64,000 nucleotides of DNA from Polynucleobacter sp. UK-Kesae-W10 (GTDB lineage: Bacteria > Pseudomonadota > Gammaproteobacteria > Burkholderiales > Burkholderiaceae), in assembly GCF_018881575.1 (NCBI RefSeq), contig NZ_JACVQB010000001.1:1040986-1104985 (forward strand), read 5' to 3'. Position numbers and translations under genes: made by a program. The notes below the pieces were generated by a model, which searched no databases, was not told the DNA's origin, and saw only the letters and a list, made by a program, of their open reading frames with translations. This document shows, piece by piece, positions 57,393 through 64,000 of this stretch (position 1 is the first letter of the stretch; the number at the start of each line of letters is the position of its first letter).

Positions 57393-58259
57393 TTAGGCAA
57401 AAATCGAAGCGGCAGATTGTGGCACAGGAAAATCCTTTGCCGCGACAGCGCTCGGAGCGACTGGAGTTGGCGCTGTTGAAACAACACCTGCACCAGAGAA
57501 TGGGGTCGACAGAGTTTTCATATACTCATCGACACGCTTATTGAACTTCAGCAGGCCAGTCTCCATTTCTTCGATGAAGTTCTCATCACGGAAGATGCGC
57601 TTGACGTAGAGGTCGTTGCCGTTGCCCTTGAGCGGTGGCACGTACATGATGAAGTCGCACCACAGGCGGCCGGTGATCCACAGGCCACCTTGAATCTGGT
57701 GGATGTACTCGCTGACGTCGCCGGTCTGAATCATTCGCACGATCTTCAGGCTGTTGATCGGAGTCTTAACCTCGATCATGCCGTCCTTGCCAACGAAGCC
57801 GTCGGTGCTGTAGCCGAACAGGCGGTCGTCGGTGAGCACGATGCCGCACTCTTCAACGAGTTCGCTGCGCTCGGACTCGTAACGCATGCGCGCAAAGGCC
57901 TCCTGCTCGCTTCCACGCTTCATTGCGTAGGTCTGGAAGGTGTCGCCATAGGGCTCGCCAGAAATGCGCTCGATGGCCGTATCAATCGCAATTTGCTCGC
58001 TGCCGTCGGAGGGTGATCCAATTACCTCTCCGCGTAGCGCCTTTGCTACAGTCTCGGACGTCGGGCGATTCTTGTATTTGGCCTTCTCCAGCGCAGCCGA
58101 TTCACTGCATCCGCTTTGTAGGGCGGAGACGTAGATCTGCTGCTGCTCGGTGAGGCCGCCCACGGTCGCGAGCGCATCAGAGAATGTGCTCGCTGTGATA
58201 ACGCCAGCGCGGGCGGCATGCCACTCTGGCGTGCCTTGTTCGCAGTCAATAAAAATCAT
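57393..58259 (-). CDS. YqaJ-type phage exonuclease
   Basis: 288 aa, lambda-exonuclease fold. N-terminal CEQGTPEWHAARAGVITAS, core YSTDGFVG then MIEVKTPI (the D...E-x-K of the nuclease site), and IQGGLWITGRLWCDFIMYVP. It digests dsDNA to make ssDNA for RecT, whose gene overlaps it by ATGA. Confidence 0.92.
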   Translation of the reverse strand: MIFIDCEQGTPEWHAARAGVITASTFSDALATVGGLTEQQQIYVSALQSGCSESAALEKAKYKNRPTSETVAKALRGEVIGSPSDGSEQIAIDTAIERISGEPYGDTFQTYAMKRGSEQEAFARMRYESERSELVEECGIVLTDDRLFGYSTDGFVGKDGMIEVKTPINSLKIVRMIQTGDVSEYIHQIQGGLWITGRLWCDFIMYVPPLKGNGNDLYVKRIFRDENFIEEMETGLLKFNKRVDEYMKTLSTPFSGAGVVSTAPTPVAPSAVAAKDFPVPQSAASIFA

Positions 58260-59173
58260 TGTTGCTCCTCAGCAGTTTCAGGGTTCAGACGGGCATGCAG
58301 CGCGGTGCGGATCTCAACCGCCTGCTGCTTGAAATAGGCATGCTGCTGGCCAGCCTTGGCAGCAATAGCGGCGGCGCCGGCTGCCTTGTACTGAGTCATG
58401 AACTCTTCGTCCGTATTGGCAGCACGCACAGCATCAAGCCAGTGGTCGACATCAAAGGCAGCAACACCGGTATCGCGGCCACCGATGACCTCGACAACGC
58501 CCTCGCCACCGTCTGTGTTCAGGTGGTGGATGGCCTCGTCCAAGCGGTCTGTCTTTGGCCACATCTTGCTGGCGCGCTTGACAATGGTCTTTTTGATCAT
58601 CTCGCCCTCATCAGTTTTCCACGGGCCTTTCTGGCCGCTCTTCCATGACTCAGAACGGTCTCGGATGGCAAAGACCTCTTCGATATCCATGAGGTCTGTG
58701 ACCCAGTCGCCGTAGTTGGTCTTGGCCGCACAGAACACACCAACAACTGCACCGCGGTCTTTTGCAAATGGCTTGTATTTGTGAGTTGGCTCACGGTCAA
58801 GGCCGTTCATCTCAAAGTCATCATTGGCATGCACGAGCCGTGCGGTGACCATGCGCACAGAACCGCTGGCAATGGCCAGTTCAACCAGGCCCATGTAGCT
58901 GATGTCAAGGCAGATGGCGTTCTTGCGTGGGACCAGATAGGCCTGCTTCTTCGCAGGGTTCAGGCTCAATCCAATAGCGGCCAGATTCATAACTGCATTG
59001 CGCACTGAGTCAGGGTTCTTGACTGCAATTCCCAGCGAGTAGTCGTTGTTCATCAAGACCTGGACGGCGAACTCAGCCTCCGCCTTGAACTTGATTGCCT
59101 TGTCTGACAGCACGTCGTTGAACGCGCCTTCAAGGGAGAGAATCTGGTTCTCTACGATTGCGATTTTGCTCAT
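58256..59173 (-). CDS. recT: RecT single-strand annealing protein
   Basis: 305 aa. [54 protein letters not shown] and [18 protein letters not shown] place it in the RecT/Redbeta family. With the YqaJ exonuclease it forms a Red-like recombination pair. Confidence 0.94.
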   Translation of the reverse strand: MSKIAIVENQILSLEGAFNDVLSDKAIKFKAEAEFAVQVLMNNDYSLGIAVKNPDSVRNAVMNLAAIGLSLNPAKKQAYLVPRKNAICLDISYMGLVELAIASGSVRMVTARLVHANDDFEMNGLDREPTHKYKPFAKDRGAVVGVFCAAKTNYGDWVTDLMDIEEVFAIRDRSESWKSGQKGPWKTDEGEMIKKTIVKRASKMWPKTDRLDEAIHHLNTDGGEGVVEVIGGRDTGVAAFDVDHWLDAVRAANTDEEFMTQYKAAGAAAIAAKAGQQHAYFKQQAVEIRTALHARLNPETAEEQQ

Positions 59174-60339
59174 GCAGTCACCTCATCACGCAGGTAGTCG
59201 GCTGCCTCGAGCAAGTACTCGACGGCGGTGCTGTGCTCGACTTCGAACTGGTTGGCGATGGCGTCGACGATTGCGTCGGCACGGTCGCGCAGAGCGGCCA
59301 TACGCAGAGCCTTCGCCTCTTCCTGGGCCTTGAGACGGGCGTTAGCTTCCTCGAGCTCCTTGGCCACCTTGGCGGCTAACTCTTGTGCTGCACGCTCTGC
59401 GTTGGCTTTGGCAATCACAGCGATCTCTGCGTTGAGTTTGTCTTGCTGCTCTTTGAGGATGGCCTCAGCAGCGGCTTTCTCAACCGCGAACGCGTCTTCC
59501 TGCTTCTTCAACATTTCAGCGCGCTCCGCGGCTTCCTGACGTGATTTGGCGTTGGCTTCGTCGATGGCTTTCTGTGCCTCGGCCTGAGCGGCGATGCGCT
59601 GGGCTTCAGCTTGTGCGGCGATTGCAGCTTGTTGCGCCGCAAGTTCTGCGGCGATACGTGCGTTCTCGGCGGCGACGCGCTCGTTCTCAATGCGCTGAGC
59701 TTCAATACGTGCAGCCTCTGCCTCGCGTGATTTGGCAGCGCTGAGAATGTCAGCCAGCGCGTCAAGCGCCTTGGACTTCTCGGCTCCAGCCTCTTGCAGG
59801 AATTCTTGATAGTGCTCTTCGGTGATCTCAAGCTTGTAGAGATCTTTGCCGGCGGCCATGATCACATCAGAACTCGCGTTGGCGACGTTGCTAGGGATTG
59901 CTCGGATGCTGTCAATCGCAGTCTTGATGGCGTCGATGCGTGTCTTCTCGGCAGCAGCCTTCTCGGCAGCCAAGCGGGCTTGCTCTGCGTCCCACTCATC
60001 GCGAAGGGTGAATAAGCGCTCTTCTTCGGCGTCGATGATGTCTAGCAGGCGCTTCTCTTCAGCAATGACGGCAGCTGAGAATTTGGTTGCATCATCGCGA
60101 GCCGCCTTGGCGACCTTTGTGATGGTTGTGCGAGCAGTGCGAACTTCCATGGCAGCACGGTGTGCTTGCTCACGGCCGTTCTTGTCAACAACTTTGATGA
60201 TGTTGGCATGCTTGATGGCTAAAGCCTTCAGGTCTTCCTCTGTCTTGCTGCTTCCAAGTGCAACGGCAGCCCTCTGCTCAACAGGCACAAGTGCTACGGA
60301 AGAATCCGCGACGGTCGCGGTGTTTTGGTTGTCGGCCAT
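59170..60339 (-). CDS. Long coiled-coil phage protein upstream of RecT
   Basis: 389 aa. Residues about 75-370 are almost continuous coiled coil, rich in Ala, Glu, Lys, Arg and Gln (repeated A-E-A-x-R-I units around 205-255). Ends in a short globular piece (FEVEHSTAVEYLLEAADYLR). Proteins like this commonly precede recT in phages and may tether or regulate recombination; the specific role is unknown. AGGAG precedes the ATG. Confidence 0.8.
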   Translation of the reverse strand: MADNQNTATVADSSVALVPVEQRAAVALGSSKTEEDLKALAIKHANIIKVVDKNGREQAHRAAMEVRTARTTITKVAKAARDDATKFSAAVIAEEKRLLDIIDAEEERLFTLRDEWDAEQARLAAEKAAAEKTRIDAIKTAIDSIRAIPSNVANASSDVIMAAGKDLYKLEITEEHYQEFLQEAGAEKSKALDALADILSAAKSREAEAARIEAQRIENERVAAENARIAAELAAQQAAIAAQAEAQRIAAQAEAQKAIDEANAKSRQEAAERAEMLKKQEDAFAVEKAAAEAILKEQQDKLNAEIAVIAKANAERAAQELAAKVAKELEEANARLKAQEEAKALRMAALRDRADAIVDAIANQFEVEHSTAVEYLLEAADYLRDEVTA

Positions 60340-60377
60340 ATGGTGCTCCTAAATTGCTTGATGAAACTGACGAGCGA

Positions 60378-60413
60378 ATTCTAACAAACAAAAAGTTGAT
60401 ATATCAACAAAAT
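60378..60413 (-). promoter_or_regulatory. Phage promoter/operator B
   Basis: On the minus strand: TTTTGTTG-ATATAT-CAACTTTTTGTTTG with -35 TTGATA (60402-60407) and -10 TAGAAT (60378-60383), 18 apart. GTTGATATATCAAC is a perfect 14-base palindrome. Drives the coiled-coil/recT/exonuclease/RNA-ligase unit. Confidence 0.72.
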
Positions 60414-60586
60414 ATTAAAATGTCCGACAAAAAATGAAGGATATTTATTTTTGATGTCTTTCCAGCCAGCAACACATCGATTCTCTCGCTTGCTTCTGGT
60501 GGAGGATTCTTTGTTGGAATGAACTCGGGAATTGATAAGGGCTTTTTACGCCAGTCAAAAGCTGTGCCATCGCTACGCCGCTTCAT
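60404..60586 (-). CDS. Phage hypothetical, 60 aa
   Basis: 60 aa from the ATG at 60586, which overlaps the upstream stop by ATGA. Starts MKRRSDGTAFDWRKKPLSIP, ends hydrophobic (LHFLSDILIFC). Unrecognised. Its stop lies within promoter B. Confidence 0.5.
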   Translation of the reverse strand: MKRRSDGTAFDWRKKPLSIPEFIPTKNPPPEASERIDVLLAGKTSKINILHFLSDILIFC

Positions 60587-60861
60587 TGGTGGGCCTCGAG
60601 TTGGGTCTGTGTGATCGATAACTGCGGCGTCACACCCTCGGCGCACTTGGCCCAAACGGACAGCGTCACTGGCTGAGCGATTGTGAAGCGCGGCTTGCGG
60701 GTGATAGCCGACACAAATGCATCCCACACGCCTAGCCATCCGCCTCGGCACATCTCAATCTGCTGGGTGACTGCGTGCTGTTGCCAGCGGTCTGCATGCA
60801 GCCGTGGCGTCGGCTCGCTGTCGGTTGTCATGCCTGGGTTGATTACTCGGTTGTGCTCCAT
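60583..60861 (-). CDS. Phage hypothetical
   Basis: 92 aa, unrecognised; Trp-rich middle (CRGGWLGVWDAFVSAI). Overlaps both neighbours (19 bases upstream, ATGA downstream). Confidence 0.55.
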   Translation of the reverse strand: MEHNRVINPGMTTDSEPTPRLHADRWQQHAVTQQIEMCRGGWLGVWDAFVSAITRKPRFTIAQPVTLSVWAKCAEGVTPQLSITQTQLEAHQ

Positions 60862-61103
60862 TTGTGGTCCTCAATTTGTTTTGCTGTGATACCTGGCAGT
60901 AGCTTGTGGTTGAGCAGCGCCTTGGTGGAGAGAATCCAGTTCTGAATTGGCCGGTGTTCGTGGCATTGCTCAAAGTGCTGACAGGCGACCCAGTCGATCA
61001 CCAAGTGCGCAAACTTTTCAAGCACCTCATCTGGGATGCACTCGCCGTAGTCAAGCGCCCATGCGACGTGTGACTCTTTGACAATTTTTTCTAGTTCGGT
61101 CAT
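60843..61103 (-). CDS. Phage hypothetical
   Basis: 86 aa, unrecognised, acidic N-terminus (MTELEKIVKESHVAWALDYG), Cys/His pair CQHFEQCHEHRP. ATGA overlap upstream. Confidence 0.55.
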   Translation of the reverse strand: MTELEKIVKESHVAWALDYGECIPDEVLEKFAHLVIDWVACQHFEQCHEHRPIQNWILSTKALLNHKLLPGITAKQIEDHKWSTTE

Positions 61104-61285
61104 GGGATAGCCTTTGCGTGGTCAATTGCCTGGATGAGCTCCATCAGCTTCTTGATCTCAAACTCCGCCAGCTCTGTAGCGACCGCGTTGCCGGCCATGA
61201 AGTACGGGCTGATGCCGCGGATCTTGCAGAGCTTTCTGGCTGCAGCCTTGAGCTCTTCCGGTGTGAGTGTGTATTCGGTGGTCAT
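61100..61285 (-). CDS. Phage hypothetical
   Basis: 61 aa from the ATG at 61285 (MTTEYTLTPEELKAAARKLC), which overlaps the upstream stop by ATGA. Mostly helical. Unrecognised. Confidence 0.6.
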   Translation of the reverse strand: MTTEYTLTPEELKAAARKLCKIRGISPYFMAGNAVATELAEFEIKKLMELIQAIDHAKAIP

Positions 61286-61560
61286 TGGGTTTCTTTCTTG
61301 CTCGGCTGATTGCATTGCACGCACATCTCACCGAACTGGCATTGGCTGATGGGGGTTGGCTTGTCATTGAAGGCGAGCACGCGGCGGAACTTCTCAGGGT
61401 TATAGCCAGCTTGGAGAAGAACCAGTGACTCAGCCTCATTTAAGCCACGCAGTGACGGCACGTGTACGCCTTTGCTGGCTTCGTCGCCCCAGTTAAGCGC
61501 ATAGCGGCGCGAACGGAACACGAGCATGTCCGGCTTTGTTGGGTGTTGTTCAAGAGGCAT
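61282..61560 (-). CDS. Phage hypothetical with terminal Cys cluster
   Basis: 92 aa. Basic start, then NEAESLVLLQAGYNPEKFRR and a C-terminal CQFGEMCVQCNQ that could bind zinc. Unrecognised. Confidence 0.55.
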   Translation of the reverse strand: MPLEQHPTKPDMLVFRSRRYALNWGDEASKGVHVPSLRGLNEAESLVLLQAGYNPEKFRRVLAFNDKPTPISQCQFGEMCVQCNQPSKKETQ

Positions 61561-61930
61561 TTACCGCTCCGATTATTTGCAGTGTACCGTCAGCTAACCC
61601 CTTGCGAATGTATGCGCGAAAGGTGGGTGGCATCTCTGCTACGGGTGTGATGTGTACGTTTTTGTCCGAAATGTGTACACGTTTTTCGGATGTGTCGATG
61701 TTTCGCTCTAAATCGAACAGGTGACGCAGCCAATCCTGAGCGCCCATCTTGGTCAGGTGGACGTCGTCATGTGCCAGTGCAGCCCACGCGGGCCAAGCAT
61801 CCCCGTTGAATCCAGCCATCTCAAGGTGCTTGCGCATCTTGCCAATAGTCACGCCACAGGCTCCGCCGTATAGCGCCAAGAACATGCGCACAGCACGGTT
61901 CTCGCCATCAAGGTCAAGTAGGCCCTTCAT
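61550..61930 (-). CDS. Phage hypothetical
   Basis: 126 aa. FLALYGGACGVTIGKMRKHL then AGFNGDAWPAWA suggests a winged-helix-like N-terminal part; the rest is unassigned. Seen as a type in related phages but without known function. Confidence 0.6.
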   Translation of the reverse strand: MKGLLDLDGENRAVRMFLALYGGACGVTIGKMRKHLEMAGFNGDAWPAWAALAHDDVHLTKMGAQDWLRHLFDLERNIDTSEKRVHISDKNVHITPVAEMPPTFRAYIRKGLADGTLQIIGAVNAS

Positions 61931-62226
61931 AGCTCGGATGCCGCAGTGAGGCGCGGAGTTGATGCCAACGCTGAGGCGCGCACTGGATGAGCTTCAGGGT
62001 TTGGGTTGCCCGTCATCACGCACGCTGGGCTGCCAAGCTTGATCGTCAGGTAGAACCAGCGCCATCCGATGAGCAGATTCCAGCCTGCGAACTCCACAGG
62101 CTCATTGGCATCAGTGATGCGCACACGCTCGGCGCGGGCGTCGTCGTAGCGCCAGAAGCGCTTGCCGTTCACGACGAAGAAGACATAGCCACGCAGGCGG
62201 GCTAGGGTGGTTTTACTTAGCTGCAT
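61927..62226 (-). CDS. Phage hypothetical
   Basis: 99 aa from the ATG at 62226, 14 bases inside the upstream gene. Beta-rich (GYVFFVVNGKRFWRYDD, WNLLIGWRWFYLTIKLG). Unrecognised. A start at 62244 is possible. Confidence 0.55.
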   Translation of the reverse strand: MQLSKTTLARLRGYVFFVVNGKRFWRYDDARAERVRITDANEPVEFAGWNLLIGWRWFYLTIKLGSPACVMTGNPNPEAHPVRASALASTPRLTAASEL

Positions 62227-62548
62227 TGCCTTTTTCTCCCTCAATGTTTTGCACCAGATAGCGCAGCTCTACAATTCTTGCCGCGTCGCGTAGCTTGGAG
62301 ACATTGGTTTTCTTCATAACTTCAATGGCGATAGCCACGAAAGTCTCTATTTCCGCGCGGTCATCATCCGACCATCCAATCAATTCAGCAATGCATGACT
62401 TCAAGCGCTCATCGCGCAGCTTGTCAATGGCAATGACTAGGTACTCAAGATCATCGCGTGGAAGTGTTCCACGCTGATGTAGAAGCTCTCGCATACGGCC
62501 TGCTTGCTGTGCAGCAAAGTCGCCATCGGGTTTAACTCTGGTATTCAT
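62213..62548 (-). CDS. Phage hypothetical helical protein
   Basis: 111 aa, charged and helical (RDDLEYLVIAIDKLRDERLK). Begins one base after the GNAT gene's stop. Unrecognised. Confidence 0.55.
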   Translation of the reverse strand: MNTRVKPDGDFAAQQAGRMRELLHQRGTLPRDDLEYLVIAIDKLRDERLKSCIAELIGWSDDDRAEIETFVAIAIEVMKKTNVSKLRDAARIVELRYLVQNIEGEKGNAAK

Positions 62549-62977
62549 TTAAATTTTCTTACGCCAATAAAGGCTTGTTTTTAGGCCATACACATGGCGA
62601 GGTTCGTACATCTTGAATCCGCAACTGATCAATGAATTTGCTGATGCTGGGTTTTCAGAAGTGTCTGACAAGAGCCACTTCCATCCAAGTTGTTTTGCTT
62701 TGACCACCCGTGCCTTGATGAGGCGCTTCTGAAGTCCTTTCCCTTGGTGCGCAGGAAGAATACCGGAGCGAGAAAGATAGCCCGTTTGCTCCCATCTGAT
62801 GCTGTGCACCATACCAGCGAACCCAATAGGAATTCCAGTCTCTGCATAGCAGATCCACCAATAGCCTTCTTTGGGTTTTTGAGGAATGTCCCCTGGAAGG
62901 CATTGCAGTTGCATTCGCTCCAATATTGCCCATATTTCTGGGTCTTTAGGATCAACCCGTCGGACGCTGTATTTCAT
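62549..62977 (-). CDS. Phage GNAT acetyltransferase
   Basis: 142 aa. The GNAT acetyl-CoA motif is seen as GILPAHQGKGLQKRLIKARV, followed by NPASANSLISCGFKMYE. The target is unknown; phage acetyltransferases can modify host enzymes or toxins. Confidence 0.82.
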   Translation of the reverse strand: MKYSVRRVDPKDPEIWAILERMQLQCLPGDIPQKPKEGYWWICYAETGIPIGFAGMVHSIRWEQTGYLSRSGILPAHQGKGLQKRLIKARVVKAKQLGWKWLLSDTSENPASANSLISCGFKMYEPRHVYGLKTSLYWRKKI

Positions 62978-63366
62978 TTACGTTTTACCTTCTTGGGCGA
63001 TTCTGCAGAGAGGCCACGCTGGCGCGCGTATGAGGGCACCCCAGCCTTTCGAGCAATCGTTGAGATCATCCCATCGGATAGCCCATACATGCTCCCGATT
63101 ACTGAATGTTTCTCACCGGACTTCAGAAGCGCCAAGATTTCTGTGTTTCTCACATGGAGCGCGTGACGTTTTTTCATGGCGTTTATATGCGACTCGCTCA
63201 GCGCATATTTTTTGATGGTTTCCCACAAGTAATCGTCTACCTCGATTGAGCTGAAAATGTTCCCACATTCACCACAGGCACGCCGTCTGCGCGTAGCAAT
63301 GCCTTCAGACATTGGTCTTGACTCAAGTACCCTGGTTTCTTTGTTTCCACATTGCGTGCAGTTCAT
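62974..63366 (-). CDS. NrdR-like zinc-ribbon protein with HTH, first gene of phage unit A
   Basis: 130 aa. Residues 1-42 copy the NrdR zinc ribbon: Cys3-x2-Cys6, RVLESRPMSEGIATRRRRAC, Cys31-x2-Cys34. NrdR's ATP-cone is absent; instead a HTH-like region (about 70-112, TEILALLKSGEKHSVIGSMY) and a basic tail follow. Probably a phage transcription factor derived from, or mimicking, NrdR. Promoter A lies 25 bases upstream. Confidence 0.75.
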   Translation of the reverse strand: MNCTQCGNKETRVLESRPMSEGIATRRRRACGECGNIFSSIEVDDYLWETIKKYALSESHINAMKKRHALHVRNTEILALLKSGEKHSVIGSMYGLSDGMISTIARKAGVPSYARQRGLSAESPKKVKRK

Positions 63367-63390
63367 CTACAGCTCCAAACATTTGCCCAG

Positions 63391-63423
63391 ATTATGACAA
63401 CAAAATGTTGGCTACACAACAAA
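63391..63423 (-). promoter_or_regulatory. Phage promoter/operator A
   Basis: On the minus strand TTTGTTG-TGTAGC-CAACATTTTGTTG, with -35 TTGTGT (63414-63419) and -10 CATAAT (63391-63396), 17 apart. It heads the unit that starts with the NrdR-like gene and matches promoter C at 19 of its 20 fixed motif positions, apart from the N6. Confidence 0.78.
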
Positions 63424-63444
63424 TAGTAGATTTTTTTTGAGTAT

Positions 63445-63518
63445 TGGAGTGGGTACGGGGGATCGAACCCCGGTCATCAGCTTGGAAAGCTGTTGCTCTG
63501 CCATTGAGCTATACCCGC
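63445..63518 (-). tRNA. Phage-type tRNA-Gly (TCC)
   Basis: 74 nt including encoded CCA. Acceptor GCGGGTA/TACCCAC, D arm GCTC...GAGC, anticodon stem ACAGC/GCTGA-type with loop TTTCCAA (anticodon TCC), T arm GGGG-TTCGATC-CCCC. Position 2 C faces A71, one unpaired acceptor base, while the rest is sound. Confidence 0.95.
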
Positions 63519-64000
63519 ATAGTGCACGTTCTTCATATTCGTCCCCGGCAATATTGGCGGCCCGAGTTTCGATGGCATATGAAGCTGTTGCCAAGTGTGC
63601 TTCCTTGACTTAAGGAGTGCCGCTGGAGTTTGTTGTTGATGGCAGGCTTATCTCGAGCTAAGCCACGTGCGAGTTTCCAATGATCGGCCGTTATCACAGC
63701 CCCTCGACATCGATGTGGCGCCTGAAGGTCATGCCTCGCTATGCGCTCATCCGTTCTGCCACGCTTGTCACCAACACGACTGAGGACTGGCCGCTTCGAC
63801 TCCAAGGCGTGTACTTTGCCTGAGTGCCAATCCCCATGCGTGTTAGTGCTGGTCTCTCCCAGCCGTCTCGAGATTTTCCGCCGGCATACTCGTTATAGCC
63901 TGGTGACGCCCCTTTATCGCAAACGGTTCCGCTACCTCAGCCTTTCGTGTGGCCGATGACGTGTGCGCACTTGTACTTCGCAACGCACAAGTGTGGGTTC
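63519..64000 (-). ncRNA. Candidate large structured RNA upstream of tRNA-Gly
   Basis: About 480 bases with no plausible gene in any frame (the only frame of note, 90 codons at 63533-63805 minus, resembles nothing). There are many hairpins: 63645-63664, 63715-63762, 63799-63825, 63852-63907 and 63968-63993. Such density next to a phage tRNA suggests a structured RNA. The strand is presumed to be that of the tRNA, and the far end lies outside the window. Confidence 0.35.

Noticed and set aside
58259..60352. Plus-strand frames of about 100-170 codons opposite recT and the coiled-coil gene
   Set aside because: They mirror the strongly biased GC-rich codons of the real minus-strand genes and show no protein family features.
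63533..63805. A 90-codon minus-strand gene
   Set aside because: Composition is low in typical protein features, no family resemblance, and it sits in the hairpin-rich stretch directly before the tRNA.
63519..64000. Group II intron ending near the window edge
   Set aside because: A GTGCG-like start and a GAAA-containing stem were noticed, but no domain V with its AGC triad, 2-nt bulge and GNRA loop was found, and no reverse transcriptase frame is present.
47702..64000. attR or a second copy of the tRNA-Ser 3' end
   Set aside because: No copy of the last 20 bases of tRNA-Ser was seen; tRNA-Pro and tRNA-Gly resemble it only in the T arm. The prophage must continue to the right.

Overview
The window looks like the chromosome of a freshwater betaproteobacterium of the Burkholderiaceae, most probably Polynucleobacter or a close relative. 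The evidence is the moderate GC content, the Burkholderiales gene order thrS-infC-rpmI-rplT-pheS-pheT-ihfA-merR-tRNA-Pro, a RelA-type (p)ppGpp synthetase, the glutaryl-CoA dehydrogenase / ETF-ubiquinone oxidoreductase / CoA-transferase set, and compact spacing with many 1-4 base gene overlaps. The genus call is inferred from protein resemblance; no search was run.

Bases 1-47,700 are ordinary core genome. They hold tRNA modification (mnmH, trmJ, tilS), acyl-CoA catabolism feeding the quinone pool (gcdH, etfD, scoA/scoB), glyoxalase I, a CDF metal transporter fused in frame to an alpha/beta hydrolase, relA, a translation block (tRNA-Val, thrS, infC, rpmI, rplT, pheS, pheT, tRNA-Pro), ihfA and an H-NS-family gene behind a very AT-rich leader. 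These are followed by the 2-oxoglutarate dehydrogenase operon with zapE (sucA-sucB-lpdA-zapE), trpS, dapA-bamC, roxA, an SlyD-like isomerase, cysE, suhB, lpxH, ppiB, cysS, a DNA glycosylase, accA-tilS, lysC and tRNA-Ser(GCT).

From tRNA-Ser to the right edge the DNA is the early half of a prophage. A P4-type tyrosine integrase lies just downstream of the tRNA. An AlpA-like excisionase gene overlaps its 3' end on the other strand. Leftward-transcribed genes then run back to about 63.4 kb: RdgC, a membrane SPFH protein, SSB, an RNA ligase, a YqaJ exonuclease with RecT, and a long chain of tiny overlapping ORFs beginning with a NrdR-like zinc-ribbon protein. Three near-identical promoter/operator elements head three successive transcription units. 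No repressor, structural genes, lysis genes or attR are in view, so the element continues beyond base 64,000.

The last 560 bases hold a phage-type tRNA-Gly(TCC). Upstream of it on the same strand lies a stretch of about 480 bases with no convincing gene but many strong hairpins. It is the best candidate here for something new, possibly a large structured phage RNA of the kind found beside tRNAs in lake-bacteria prophages. The phage section also contains a 53-residue zinc-ribbon gene (50649-50810) that a length cutoff of 60 residues would miss.
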